Shown here piece after piece: positions 15,750 through 25,013 of a DNA stretch of 64,000 nt (positions within the stretch are counted from its first letter, which is position 1; every line of letters begins with the position of its first letter). The position numbers and the translations under genes were made by a program. The DNA lies in NCBI GenBank assembly GCA_052387255.1, contig JBQTJI010000013.1, forward strand, positions 43,940-107,939, read 5' to 3'. The notes under the pieces were generated by a model, which did not search any database, had not been told where the DNA came from, and saw nothing but the letters and a program-made list of their open reading frames with translations. This stretch comes from JBBQXK01 sp052387255. GTDB lineage: Bacteria; Pseudomonadota; Alphaproteobacteria; Rhodobacterales; Rhodobacteraceae.

Positions 15750-16982
15750 ATGCCAACCCTCGACTCCACCTTTGTCCGCAGCCAGTTTCCGGCGTTTTCC
15801 GAGCCTTCGCTGGCCGGGCAGGCGTTCTTTGCCAATGCCGGGGGGTCCTACCCTTGCGTCCAGGTGGTGGACCGGCTGACCCGGTTCTACCGGACGCGGA
15901 AGGTGCAGCCCGGTGCGCCCTATGCCGTCAGCCAGGTGGCCGGGGCCGAGATGGACGAGGCGCGCGACCGGCTGGCGGCGCTGATGGGGGTGGCCCCCGA
16001 CATGGTGAACTTCGGCCCCTCGACCAGTGCCAACACCTATGTGCTGGCGCAGGCGGTGCGGCAGTGGCTGCGCGGCACGGACGGCGCGGTGGTGGTGACC
16101 GACCAGGACCACGAGGCCAATTCGGGCGTCTGGCGGCGGCTGGCCGATGACGGGATCGCGGTCCGCGAATGGAAGATCGACCCCGCGACCGGGCATCTGG
16201 ACCTGTCGGGCCTGCCGCCGCTTCTGGCCGACGGCAAGGTCCGCCTGGTCGCGTTCCCGCATTGCTCGAACGTGGTGGCCGAGATCAACCCGGTGGCCGA
16301 GATCGCGGCGATGGCGCGGGCGGCGGGTGCGCGCACGGTGGTGGACGGGGTCAGCTATGCGCCGCACGGCTTTCCCGACTTTGCCGCGCTCGGCTGCGAC
16401 GTCTATCTGTTCTCGGCCTACAAGACCTATGGCCCGCACCAGGGGATCATGGTGATGGACCCCGATTTCTGCGCCGACCTGCCCGCCCAGGGGCACTGGT
16501 TCAACGCCGGCTATCCGGCCAAGCGGTTCACGCCAGCAGGCCAGGATCACGCGCAGGAAGCGGCCTGCGCCGGAATGGCGGACTATGTCGATGCGCTGCA
16601 CGCGCACCATTTCCGGCCGGACGCCGATGCGGCGGGCCGCAACCGCGCCGTGCACGACCTGATGCGCGCCGCCGAAGTGGAACGGGTGGCCCCCCTGCTC
16701 GACTATCTGGCCGCCCGCAACGACGTCGCGCTGATCGGCCCGCGCGCGGCCGGGGACCGCGCACCCACGGTCGCGGTCCGCCTGGACCGGGCCGCCGAAC
16801 CGGTGGCTGCAGCCCTGGCCCCCCATGGCATCAATGCCGAGGGCGGCCATTTCTATGCGGTGCGGCCCCTGGCGGCGATGGGGGTCGACCTCGGCCGGGG
16901 GGTTCTGCGCCTGAGCTTCGTGCACTACACCACGGCGGAAGAGGTCGACCGCCTGATCACCGCGCTGGACCGGGTGCTCTGA
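15750..16982 (+). CDS. class V aminotransferase (cysteine desulfurase-like), PLP-dependent
   Basis: 410-residue cytosolic PLP enzyme. Conserved points: the substrate loop NAGGSYPC near residue 28, FGPSTSANTY near residue 88, cofactor-binding DQDHEANSGVW near residue 118, the Asp-containing VVDGVSYAPHG near residue 195, and the Schiff-base lysine in LFSAYKTYGPHQG near residue 225. It resembles the NifS/kynureninase-like class V group but lacks an obvious desulfurase cysteine loop, so the substrate is open. The ATG at 15750 is used because the longer frame from 15618 is not family-like. It stands alone, divergent from the binding-protein gene. Confidence 0.85.
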   Translation: MPTLDSTFVRSQFPAFSEPSLAGQAFFANAGGSYPCVQVVDRLTRFYRTRKVQPGAPYAVSQVAGAEMDEARDRLAALMGVAPDMVNFGPSTSANTYVLAQAVRQWLRGTDGAVVVTDQDHEANSGVWRRLADDGIAVREWKIDPATGHLDLSGLPPLLADGKVRLVAFPHCSNVVAEINPVAEIAAMARAAGARTVVDGVSYAPHGFPDFAALGCDVYLFSAYKTYGPHQGIMVMDPDFCADLPAQGHWFNAGYPAKRFTPAGQDHAQEAACAGMADYVDALHAHHFRPDADAAGRNRAVHDLMRAAEVERVAPLLDYLAARNDVALIGPRAAGDRAPTVAVRLDRAAEPVAAALAPHGINAEGGHFYAVRPLAAMGVDLGRGVLRLSFVHYTTAEEVDRLITALDRVL

Positions 16983-17087
16983 GGCCGCGCGGGCTTGCCG
17001 GGCCTCCCGCCGTCCCGGCGCGCGACGGGCTCTCGCCCGTCGCGGCTTGTCCCTGTTGGGCCGGGCGCGCGCGCCGCCCGCAAGGCA

Positions 17088-17139
17088 GGGGGGCGCTGCC
17101 CCCCTCGCTGCGCTCACCCCCCGGGATACTTGGGGACAG
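17088..17139 (-). repeat. interspersed 3'-flanking repeat, copy C
   Basis: On the minus strand it reads CTGTCCCCAAGTATCCCG followed by a G run, a spacer and a GGGGGCAGCGCCCCC hairpin. It matches copies A (26171-26220) and B (40117-40163) in the CTGT...AANTATCCC head and G-run/C-run tail. It begins 41 bases past the rnd stop, in the same orientation as the gene. Probably a REP-like or terminator-like element. Confidence 0.7.
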
Positions 17140-17179
17140 AAAAAGGGGCAGGAGGGACAGACCCCGGTCGGGCCGGCCG

Positions 17180-18340
17180 CTACAGCCGGATCACTCGCAC
17201 GTCCGACCCCTTGGCGGTCAGGGCAATCTCGCCCCGGCACAGGCGCAGGGCGTCGTCGCCGAAGGCCTCGCCGCGCCAGCCGGTCAGGGCGGGCAGGTCG
17301 CGGACCCCCGCCGCGATGGCATCGAGTTCGGAGGCCGAGGCGATCAGCTTGGACGCCACCCCCAAGGCTTCGGACTTGGCCTTGAGCAGCACGCGCAAGA
17401 GGTCGGCCAGGGCCGGGTTCACCTGGCCCGCATCGCGTTCGGGTTCGACGCGCGGCAGGTCCTCGGGGCGCAGTTCGAGCCCTGCCTTGACGGCGGCGAG
17501 GATGCCGTCGGCGATGTCCCCCTTGCGCCCCTCGCGCAAGAGCAGGCGCGACCGGCCGAGATCGTCGTGGTTGAGCGGCTTGTTCGAGGCCAGTTCCAGA
17601 AGCGCGTCGTCCTTGATCACGCGGGCACGCGGAATGTTCTGGGCCTGGGCATGGGCCTCGCGGAAGCGCGCCAGTTCCTTGACCAGCCCCAGGAACCGCG
17701 CCGAGGTGGTGCGCGTCTTGATCCGCAGCCAGGCATCCTCGGGCGTGACGGTATAGGTTGCGGGGTCGGTCAGGACGGCCAGTTCCTCGTCCACCCAGGG
17801 GCCGCGCCCGCTTTTCGCGATCTGCGCGGCCAGGCTTTCGTAGATCACCCGCAGATGCGTCACGTCGGCCAGGGCATAGACCATCTGCGCCTCGGACAGC
17901 GGGCGGCGCGACCAGTCGGTGAAGCGGCTGGTCTTGTCCAGCGGCTGGTGGGCGATCTTGCGCACCAGCGTCTCGTAGCCCGCCTGTTCGCCGAAGCCGC
18001 AGACCATCGCGGCGACCTGGGTGTCGAACATCGGCGTCGGGAACACGGCCCCCTCGACAAAGAAGATTTCCAGGTCCTGGCGGGCGGCGTGGAACACCTT
18101 GACCGTCGCCTCGTGGCGAAAGAGTTCGTACAGGGGTTCGAGCGACATCCCCCCGCCCGCGACCGGATCGACCAGCACCGCCTCGCCCGTCCGCGCCGGG
18201 GGCAGCGCCATCTGGATCAGGCACAGCTTGGCCCAGTAGGTGCGTTCGCGCAGGAACTCGGTGTCGATGGTGACGTAAGGATGGGTCTTGGCGGCCTCGC
18301 AGAAGGCGGCGAGGTCCTCGGTGGTGGTGATGGTGCGCAA
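17180..18340 (-). CDS. rnd: ribonuclease D
   Basis: 386-residue 3'-5' exoribonuclease for tRNA 3'-end processing. DEDDy motifs: Exo I ITIDTEFLRE-type (YVTIDTEFLRERTYW) near residue 24, Exo II VFHAARQDLEIF near residue 83, and Exo III QMVYALADVTHL near residue 155. Helical HRDC domains occupy the C-terminal 180 residues. Start at 18340; length fits family. It is upstream of the repeat copy at 17088-17139 and downstream of purN on the same strand. Confidence 0.95.
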   Translation of the reverse strand: MRTITTTEDLAAFCEAAKTHPYVTIDTEFLRERTYWAKLCLIQMALPPARTGEAVLVDPVAGGGMSLEPLYELFRHEATVKVFHAARQDLEIFFVEGAVFPTPMFDTQVAAMVCGFGEQAGYETLVRKIAHQPLDKTSRFTDWSRRPLSEAQMVYALADVTHLRVIYESLAAQIAKSGRGPWVDEELAVLTDPATYTVTPEDAWLRIKTRTTSARFLGLVKELARFREAHAQAQNIPRARVIKDDALLELASNKPLNHDDLGRSRLLLREGRKGDIADGILAAVKAGLELRPEDLPRVEPERDAGQVNPALADLLRVLLKAKSEALGVASKLIASASELDAIAAGVRDLPALTGWRGEAFGDDALRLCRGEIALTAKGSDVRVIRL

Positions 18341-18423
18341 AGAGCGGGTCCTTTCGGCGTCGCGGGGTCATCCCGCAGGTGTCGCCCGTCCCTTACAGCG
18401 CGACGGGAACCTTGGGAAGGGGA

Positions 18424-19014
18424 TCAGGGCAGGTACACCGGCGTCCTGTCGCCCCCGGCATAGCGGCGCAAGACCGCGGGGTAGAGCCGATGCTCCATCG
18501 CCAGAACGCGGGCGGCAAGGCCGGGTTCGGTATCGCCGGGCAGCACCGGCACGCGGGCCTGGCCGAGGATCGGGCCTGCGTCGAGATCCGCCGTCACCTC
18601 GTGCACGGTGCAACCCGCCTCGGCGTCGCCTGCGGCCAAAGCGCGGGCGTGGGTGTCAAGGCCCGGATAGCGCGGCAAGAGCGAGGGGTGGATGTTCAGC
18701 ATCCGCCCCGCAAAGCGCGCCACGAAGGCCGGGGTCAGCACGCGCATGAACCCGGCAAGGCACAGGATGTCGGGGCTCGCCGCCATCACGGGTTCCAGCA
18801 GCGCCGTCTCGAACGCCGCCCGGTCGCCGCCAAAGGGCCGGTGGTCGACCGCCGCCACGGCCAGGCCGCGCGCCGCCGCATGGGCCAGCCCCGCCGCCGC
18901 CGGATCGTTCGCGGCGACCAGCACCGGGCGCGCCGGATGGTCGCCGGTCATGCTGGCCACCAGCGCCAGCATGTTCGACCCGCCGCCCGAGATCAGGATG
19001 GCGACCCGGATCAC
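18424..19014 (-). CDS. purN: phosphoribosylglycinamide formyltransferase
   Basis: 196-residue enzyme of purine synthesis that formylates GAR using 10-formyl-THF. Motifs: RVAILISGGGSNM at the N-terminus, CLAGFMRVL, the catalytic region LNIHPSLLPRYPG, GCTVHEVTADLDAG and GPILGQARVPV. The GTG at 19014 overlaps the purM TGA (GTGA), which fixes the start and shows coupled translation in the usual purM-purN order. A longer frame upstream reads through purM antiframe and is ignored. Confidence 0.96.
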   Translation of the reverse strand: MIRVAILISGGGSNMLALVASMTGDHPARPVLVAANDPAAAGLAHAAARGLAVAAVDHRPFGGDRAAFETALLEPVMAASPDILCLAGFMRVLTPAFVARFAGRMLNIHPSLLPRYPGLDTHARALAAGDAEAGCTVHEVTADLDAGPILGQARVPVLPGDTEPGLAARVLAMEHRLYPAVLRRYAGGDRTPVYLP

Positions 19015-20051
19015 GCCAGCGTGCCGGTGGTGACGACGCCCTGCCCTTCGGTCACGCGGCCCATGGGGATGACGGTTTCGCCCATGCCGCCCAGCAATTC
19101 CGCGATGGCATCGGCCCGGTCGGGGGCCACCACCAGCATCATGCCGATGCCGCAGTTGAAGGTCTTGAGCAGTTCCGCCTGCGACATCCCCGCGCTGTCG
19201 CGCAGCCAGCGGAAGACGGGCGGCAGGGCCCAGGCCCCAAGGTCGATGACGCAGGCCAGCCCTTCGGGCAACACACGCGGCGGGTTCTCTGCCAGCCCGC
19301 CGCCGGTGATGTGGGCAAGTCCGTGGACGCCGCCCGCGCGGATCGCGGCCAGCGACGGCTTGACGTACAGCCGCGTCGGCGTCAGCAGGGCCGCGCCCAG
19401 CGTGCCCGCGCCAAAGGGACAGGGCGCGTCCCAGCCCAGGCCCGACACCTCGACCACCTTGCGCACGAAACTGTAGCCGTTCGAATGCACCCCGTCCGAG
19501 GCCAGGCCCAGCAGCACGTCGCCCAGGGCCACACCCTGCGGCAAGTCGGCCCCGCGCTCCATCGCGCCCACGGCAAAGCCCGCCAGGTCGAAGTCGCCGC
19601 CGTGGTACATGCCCGGCATCTCGGCCGTCTCGCCCCCCACCAATGCGCAGCCGGTGGCGGCACAGGCCCGGGCGATCCCTTCGACAATGCGCGCAGCCTG
19701 GTCGACGTCCAGCTTTCCGGTGGCGAAATAGTCCAGGAAGAACAGCGGCTCCGCCCCCTGGCAGACGAGGTCGTTGACACACATCGCCACCAGGTCGACG
19801 CCGATGGTGTCGTAGAGGCCCGTGTCGATGGCGATGCGCAGCTTGGTGCCCACGCCATCGGTCGCGGCCACCAGGATGGGGTCGCTGTACCCCGCCGCCT
19901 TGAGGTCGAACAGCGCGCCGAACCCGCCCAGACCCGCCATCGTGCCCGGTCGGCGGGTGGCGGCGGCGGCGGGCTTGATGCGTTCGACCAGCGCATTCCC
20001 TGCGCCGATGTCCACGCCCGCCTGCGCATAGGTCAGTCCGTTCCCGTTCAT
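19011..20051 (-). CDS. purM: phosphoribosylformylglycinamidine cyclo-ligase (AIR synthetase)
   Basis: 346-residue cytosolic ATP-dependent enzyme that closes the imidazole ring in purine synthesis. Family motifs: YAQAGVDIGAGN at the N-terminus, LVAATDGVGTKLRIA near residue 60, MCVNDLVCQGAEPLFFLDY near residue 90, GGETAEMPGMY near residue 138, GLASDGVHSNGYSF near residue 183, and AHITGGGLAENPPRVLP near residue 245. It is the first gene of a two-gene purM-purN operon. The tRNA-Ile gene is divergent about 140 bp upstream. Confidence 0.97.
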   Translation of the reverse strand: MNGNGLTYAQAGVDIGAGNALVERIKPAAAATRRPGTMAGLGGFGALFDLKAAGYSDPILVAATDGVGTKLRIAIDTGLYDTIGVDLVAMCVNDLVCQGAEPLFFLDYFATGKLDVDQAARIVEGIARACAATGCALVGGETAEMPGMYHGGDFDLAGFAVGAMERGADLPQGVALGDVLLGLASDGVHSNGYSFVRKVVEVSGLGWDAPCPFGAGTLGAALLTPTRLYVKPSLAAIRAGGVHGLAHITGGGLAENPPRVLPEGLACVIDLGAWALPPVFRWLRDSAGMSQAELLKTFNCGIGMMLVVAPDRADAIAELLGGMGETVIPMGRVTEGQGVVTTGTLA

Positions 20052-20193
20052 CCCGGCCCCCGTATCATCCAGGCCCCCGTTTCATTCCGGTCCCGTCGGT
20101 TCACCGTCCGCGCGATACACCAACCGCCCTAGGCCCACAACCGATGCCTTGTGCTTGACAGGCCACCATCAGGTGCTAGGCACGGGGCCGGTC

Positions 20194-20269
20194 GGGCCTG
20201 TAGCTCAATGGTCAGAGCAGGGCGCTCATAACGCCTTGGTTGGGGGTTCGAGTCCCTCCGGGCCTACCA
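20194..20269 (+). tRNA. tRNA-Ile2 (anticodon CAT, lysidine-modified type)
   Basis: 76-base cloverleaf with encoded CCA. The acceptor GGGCCTG pairs with CGGGCCT, the anticodon loop is CTCATAA with CAT at 20227-20229, and the T-loop is TTCGAGT. CAT can mean Met or Ile2. The GGGCCTGTAGCTCAATGG start and the GCGCTCATAACGC anticodon arm resemble alphaproteobacterial tRNA-Ile2, in which TilS converts C34 to lysidine. It overlaps no gene and lies eight bases from the convergent end of kpsC. Confidence 0.85.
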
Positions 20270-20276
20270 ATTGCCA

Positions 20277-22331
20277 CTACTGCCGCCACAGCCAGGCGCG
20301 GCTGGCGAGCGCGCCCTGCGCCTTGGCCAGCAGGCGGTTCAGCGGCCCCGGCGAAGGGATGGTGCCGGTGGCCAGGCGCTCCACCGCCACCTCGGGGGGA
20401 CAGGGGCGGCGGCTGACCGGGTCCCAGTAGCGGGGATAGGCGATCAGCACGGCGTGGGCCAGTGCGGCAAGCGTGGGGCGCGACAGGGGATGGCCGTCCG
20501 GCGCGTGGCGGCGGCGGTCGGGGACCGGGCCCAGGTCCGTCGTCAGGCCCCAGCCGGCATAGAACGGCGCGCCAAGGCAGGTCACGCGCCGCCCCCGGAT
20601 CAGCGCCTCGAAACCGATCAGCGAGGTCATCGTCCAGACCTCGTCGCAGGTCTCGATCAGGGCGGCGGCATCGGCACCCCGCACCACGATATCGGCCAGC
20701 CGCTCCAGTTCGGCCCCCGGCACCGCGCCCGGCCGCAGCCCGGCCTCGACGTCGGGGTGCGGCTTGTAGACGATGGCGGCATCCGGGTTGGCGGCAAAGG
20801 CCGCCTGCAAAAGCCCGAGGTTGGTCCGCACCGCACCCGCGCCAAGGCGGATCGAGGCGTCATCCTCGACCTGCCCCGCGACCAGCACACGGGGACCTGC
20901 GGGCAGGTCTGGCTGCGCGCCGGGCAGGTTGTACTTGGTCACGCCGGTCGCCACGATCCGCTCGACGAGGCGGTCCGCCCGGTCGATGCCGCCGGGCGGG
21001 ACGGGCACCAGGATCAGCCGTTCCAGCCTGCTTTCCCGCGTGGGGTCATAGTAGATGCCGCTGTCGTCGGTGACCAGGCTGAGCGGGGGCACAAGGTCGG
21101 CCCCGAGGCCCCGCGACCGCAGGAACCCGTCCTCGACCCGCAAGATGCGGGGGGCGGCCAGGCCGGGGGGCTCGCGGCCCGCCCAGACCAGCATGCCCCG
21201 CCCGCCATCCTGCGCCTTGCGCGCGGCGGCGGCGGGATCGTCGGCAAAGACCAACGGCTTCTCGCGCCCGAACACCGCCTGCAGCCGCCCCCGCTTCCAC
21301 AGCCGCATCCCAAGCGCCACATGGCCATGCCGGTCCTCGCGCCAGGCGCGGGTCTCGGCCTCCAGCTGGTCGACCGCCTCTTCGAAACTGCACAGCCTGT
21401 CGCGGCAGGGGTCGTACCACAGGGGGGCCAGGATCATCGCTGCGGCAAACAGTTGCGTGGGCGTCAGGCGGCGGGTCCGGCGCGCGACGGGGCGTTCGTC
21501 GCGGGTCAGGCCCCAGCCAGCATAGAAGGGCTGCCCCCAGACGCGCGGTCGGTGCCCCGCCAGGATCGCCTCGAACCCCATCTGCGACGACAGGGTGTGC
21601 ACGGCAATCGCGCCCTCCAGCAGTTTCCACGGAGATACCGGGGTGGTCAGCATCGTCACCCGGTCACCTGCATCCTGCGGGCCATAGTGGCCGGGGCGCA
21701 GGCCCATGGCGGTTTCGGGGTGGGCCTTCACGACGACGCGCGCGCCGGGATGGTCGATCAGCGCGGCCCCCAGCATCTCGGCAAAACTCGACTCGGGCGC
21801 ACCGGCATGGCGGACCGAGGCATCGCCGCGCGTCTGGTCCACCACCAGCACGTATCCGGGGGGCGGCAAGGGCGCGTCCGGGTCGTGATTGTTGTATTTG
21901 GACAAGTCCAGGTGCCGCAGCCGCGCAATTCCCTCCCTGGCCCGCATCAGCAGGTTCGAATCGTCCAAGGGGTGGCGTGCCAGAATCGTTTCCAGCCGCG
22001 ACGGGGAAGCGGCGTCGAAATGCACGCCCACGGGATCGAGCAGCAGCCCGATGCCGGGATCGCCCGCCCGACCGGGCCGCAGCGACCGCAGGAACGCATC
22101 CTCGATCCGCACCAAGGGCACTCCCCGGCGCGCCGCCACCGCCTCGCCCCGCGCGGCATAGGGTGACCGGCCCCAGACAGCGATGCCGTCGCCAGGCGCG
22201 GGCCAGCCCACACGCAGGTCATGACCCGCAAGCGCCAGGATGCGGCGCAGGCGGCGGTCGCGCAGGAAGCCTGCGTTGTAGTAGCAAAGCCGCCGGGGGA
22301 TGTCCCCGGCGGCCCTGTCGTCGGCGCTCAT
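20277..22331 (-). CDS. kpsC: KpsC-like capsule Kdo transferase
   Basis: 684-residue cytosolic glycosyltransferase that, with KpsS, builds the poly-Kdo linker joining capsule polysaccharide to lipid. Two tandem homologous halves are visible, each with a KYN motif (LSKYNNHDPD; VTKYNLPGAQ), a KxHP motif (VVKAHPET; YKPHPDVE) and a PFYAGWGLT motif (WGQPFYAGWGLTRDE; GAPFYAGWGLTTD). This duplicated layout is diagnostic of KpsC/LipA. The ATG at 22331 sits seven bases after the stop of the wza-like gene. It is the last gene of a kpsS / wza-like / kpsC group on one strand. Confidence 0.93.
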   Translation of the reverse strand: MSADDRAAGDIPRRLCYYNAGFLRDRRLRRILALAGHDLRVGWPAPGDGIAVWGRSPYAARGEAVAARRGVPLVRIEDAFLRSLRPGRAGDPGIGLLLDPVGVHFDAASPSRLETILARHPLDDSNLLMRAREGIARLRHLDLSKYNNHDPDAPLPPPGYVLVVDQTRGDASVRHAGAPESSFAEMLGAALIDHPGARVVVKAHPETAMGLRPGHYGPQDAGDRVTMLTTPVSPWKLLEGAIAVHTLSSQMGFEAILAGHRPRVWGQPFYAGWGLTRDERPVARRTRRLTPTQLFAAAMILAPLWYDPCRDRLCSFEEAVDQLEAETRAWREDRHGHVALGMRLWKRGRLQAVFGREKPLVFADDPAAAARKAQDGGRGMLVWAGREPPGLAAPRILRVEDGFLRSRGLGADLVPPLSLVTDDSGIYYDPTRESRLERLILVPVPPGGIDRADRLVERIVATGVTKYNLPGAQPDLPAGPRVLVAGQVEDDASIRLGAGAVRTNLGLLQAAFAANPDAAIVYKPHPDVEAGLRPGAVPGAELERLADIVVRGADAAALIETCDEVWTMTSLIGFEALIRGRRVTCLGAPFYAGWGLTTDLGPVPDRRRHAPDGHPLSRPTLAALAHAVLIAYPRYWDPVSRRPCPPEVAVERLATGTIPSPGPLNRLLAKAQGALASRAWLWRQ

Positions 22332-22338
22332 GTCGGCC

Positions 22339-23475
22339 TCAGGTCCCGCCCGCGGCGGCGACGGTATCTGCGGCGGCGGCGGTGCCGGTGATGGCCGACA
22401 GCGTCTTTTGCCACTGCACGAAGGGCGCTTCGGTGACATAGACCGTATCGCCGTCGCGCACGAGGAAATCGCGCGCCTCGAACATGCCCGTCGGCTGGGT
22501 CAGGTCCAGCACATAGACCATCCGCTGGTCACCCTGCAGGTCGCCCCGGCCCAGCACGGCATTGGCGATCTCGGCTGGTTCGTTGCGGAACACGAAGACG
22601 CCGGTCGGATCGGCCAGCGAGGTGGACAGGCCGCCCACCGTGGCGATGGCCTCGATGGCCGACAGGGTCTGCGTGGTGAAGGGCACGCGGTTCTGCGCGC
22701 CCGTGGCCCCCAGTGCCACAAAGGCGCGGGTGTCGTTCTCGACCACGATCCGGTCGCCTGCCCGCAGCGCGATGTCGAGCGACGGATTGGCATAGAGGTC
22801 TTCCAGCCAGATCTTGCCGGTATGCCCGCCGCGCGTGACCCGCACGATGGCGACCGACGGTTCCAGCGCCACGCCGCCCGCGCGGGCGATCATCGACGTC
22901 AGGGTGCGCGTCGGCCGCTCGATCGGATAGACGCCCTGTGCGCCCACACCGCCCGACACCGACACGGTCGCCCCGTCCCCCGCCACGCGGTTCACGGTCA
23001 CCTGCGGGTCGGGGGTCTGGCTGTCCAGCTTGCGCGCGATGGCCTGGCGCAGGGCCTCTGGCGAGTTTCCGGCCGCCTTGATCCGCCCCGCATAGGGCAC
23101 GAAGATGAAACCCTGGCCATCGACCTGCACGGTTTCCAGCACCGACACGCGCTGCCCGGTGTTGCCCAGCAGCGGATCATCCTTGACGTTTTCGAAGATC
23201 GTCAGCGACAGCACGTCGCCGGGCGAGATGTTGTCCGACCCCAGAACCCCCGCGTTGCGGAAGTTCGATCCGAACCCGAGCGCGGGTGTGACCGCCGTGG
23301 CGCGCGTGACGCGGGGGTTCACCGTGACGACAAAGGCGTCGCCCTCTTTCAGCACCGAGCCCTTGAAGATCTCGGCCTTGTTGGGCCCGGACCTGGGCAG
23401 CCCGCATCCTGCAACGGCAAACATCGCCGTCACAAGCATCAGGCCCCGGGCGGCGCCGGAGACGTGTTTTTTCAC
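22339..23475 (-). CDS. Wza/KpsD-type capsule polysaccharide export lipoprotein
   Basis: 378-residue outer-membrane/periplasmic export protein. The GTG at 23475, with AGGAG eight bases before it, gives the basic start KKHVSGAARG, a hydrophobic segment and the lipobox AVAGC. A Poly_export domain follows (ISPGDVLSLTIFEN near residue 85; VDGQGFIFVPYAGRIKAAG near residue 118), then SLBB-like segments (VSVSGGVGAQGVYPI; FVALGATGAQNRVPF). The final region ends with DGDTVYVTEAPF. It lies between kpsS and kpsC and supplies the exit channel for the capsule. A longer start at 23520 would spoil the signal peptide. Confidence 0.9.
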   Translation of the reverse strand: MKKHVSGAARGLMLVTAMFAVAGCGLPRSGPNKAEIFKGSVLKEGDAFVVTVNPRVTRATAVTPALGFGSNFRNAGVLGSDNISPGDVLSLTIFENVKDDPLLGNTGQRVSVLETVQVDGQGFIFVPYAGRIKAAGNSPEALRQAIARKLDSQTPDPQVTVNRVAGDGATVSVSGGVGAQGVYPIERPTRTLTSMIARAGGVALEPSVAIVRVTRGGHTGKIWLEDLYANPSLDIALRAGDRIVVENDTRAFVALGATGAQNRVPFTTQTLSAIEAIATVGGLSTSLADPTGVFVFRNEPAEIANAVLGRGDLQGDQRMVYVLDLTQPTGMFEARDFLVRDGDTVYVTEAPFVQWQKTLSAITGTAAAADTVAAAGGT

Positions 23476-23564
23476 TGCTCGAACTCCTATTTGGAGCGTT
23501 GCCTCAACTTTTTTGTGCAAACCTACAGAAAGGCGTGCGAAAATGCCAGTCCCGAGGTCCAGGG

Positions 23565-24869
23565 TCAGTTGACGACCCGCAACTGTTGCCGTGGTGCCGC
23601 GTTGCCCGAGGTGAGGGCATCGTAGGGGTCCTGCGGCGACAGCATCATGTCCACCACCTGTCGTAGCAGTTCGCGCCTGCCCCGCGAGGCATAGAAGCCG
23701 CCCGGCACCTGGGACGTTTCCAGCAGATAGTGGCGATAGTCGCGGTAGGCCCGGCTGTCGGGCCGTGTGGGGCTGGCGAAGAAGTCGGGAAGCGCCTGGG
23801 CCGAGACGAATTCGGGCTTGTCATAGACCGCCCGCCCAAAGACCTTGAGCGGAAGGCCCCGCCACAGCACCTGTTGCCCGGCAGTCGAGTTCACCGTGAC
23901 GGCACTGCGCGCGCCGTTCAGAAGGCCGGCCAGCTTGCCCCCCCGCACGAAATGCACACGGCCCGTCAGGCCATGCTGCGCCGCCAGCCTGCGGATCTCG
24001 CGGGCGACGGGCACGCGGCCATCCTCCAGCGGGTGGGCCTTGAACACCAGATGATGGTGCGGTGCCGCGCCCCGCGCGAACCCGGTCACCACCAGGTCCA
24101 GAAACTCGGTCATCGTGCGGAACGGGGAATGCATCTGGAAACTGGCGTCATGTTCCAGCTGCAGCAGCACCAGATGATAGGGGAAACCGCCATGCCGGAT
24201 GCGGAAGGTGGCCAGCACCCGTTCCCAGCGGTGGAAGGGCATCAACAGGATGCGGCGGACGTACAGCAGGAACTCCTGCCCGACCGTCATCGCCCGGTGC
24301 GGGCGGAAGTTGCGGAAATCCCAGAACCCGGTCAGCACGAACCAGTGGTACAGTGCCCCCCAGAACATATGCTGGCGCATGTCGCCCCAGCGGGCGGGCG
24401 CATCGGGCAGGTCCATGTCGGATTGCGCGAGCGCCGCCTGCATGTCGCGCAAGCTGAGCTGCATCAGCCGCGAATGCCCGTTCGACCCGTCGCGTTCATA
24501 GGTCACCCAGTGCGGGCGCAGGTAGCCCTCCTCGAACACATGCACGGTAATTCCGGCGGCGCGCGCGATGCGCACGGCGTGGGCATGCACGGGCCGCGTG
24601 TCGCCATAGAGCACGATGTCGGTTATCCTGCGCTCGGCGATCAGGGTGGCAAAGGCCGCAGGCCAGTCCTCGGGCGTGCCGCGATAGGGGATGAAGGTCG
24701 CCGCATCGGGCCAGAAGGCCCGGTCGCCCCGGTTGAAGCCCACGCGCGCCACCTCCGTCCCCGCGCGGGCCAGCATCCGGCCCAGACGGTGGAAGAAGGG
24801 GCCATGCGGCCCCTGCAGCAGAAGAAAACGGCGGCCTTCGCCGGTCAGTCGCATCGCGGGTCGTCCCAT
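23565..24869 (-). CDS. kpsS: KpsS-like capsule Kdo transferase
   Basis: 434-residue partner of KpsC in poly-Kdo linker synthesis. Signature pieces: FLLLQGPHGPFFHRLG near residue 15, DIVLYGDTRPVHAHAV near residue 85, VFEEGYLRPHWVTYE near residue 112, LVFKAHPLEDGR near residue 285, and TVNSTAGQQVLWRGLPLKVFG near residue 330. The ATG at 24869 follows GGGGGAC; another ATG at 24854 is possible. In-frame extension to 26240 crosses ribE antiparallel and is not coding. It heads the capsule group; no KpsM/KpsT ABC exporter or sugar genes are present here. Confidence 0.92.
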   Translation of the reverse strand: MGRPAMRLTGEGRRFLLLQGPHGPFFHRLGRMLARAGTEVARVGFNRGDRAFWPDAATFIPYRGTPEDWPAAFATLIAERRITDIVLYGDTRPVHAHAVRIARAAGITVHVFEEGYLRPHWVTYERDGSNGHSRLMQLSLRDMQAALAQSDMDLPDAPARWGDMRQHMFWGALYHWFVLTGFWDFRNFRPHRAMTVGQEFLLYVRRILLMPFHRWERVLATFRIRHGGFPYHLVLLQLEHDASFQMHSPFRTMTEFLDLVVTGFARGAAPHHHLVFKAHPLEDGRVPVAREIRRLAAQHGLTGRVHFVRGGKLAGLLNGARSAVTVNSTAGQQVLWRGLPLKVFGRAVYDKPEFVSAQALPDFFASPTRPDSRAYRDYRHYLLETSQVPGGFYASRGRRELLRQVVDMMLSPQDPYDALTSGNAAPRQQLRVVN

Positions 24870-25013
24870 GTCCCCCGTGTCCACCCTCAGCGCAAAAGGG
24901 TAAAGGGGAAGTTCACCGCAAAGGCTGTAGCGTGATGCGGGCGGATTTATGGCAGGTCTTGCACAGGCCCGGGGCCTGCGCTTACCTGCGCCCTGCACGA
25001 AGGAGGGTTGGGC

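Noticed and set aside
15498..18371. 957-codon open frame on the minus strand
   Set aside because: It crosses the aminotransferase (antisense) and rnd (other frame). The translated sequence is repetitive Arg/Pro/Gly with no domain.
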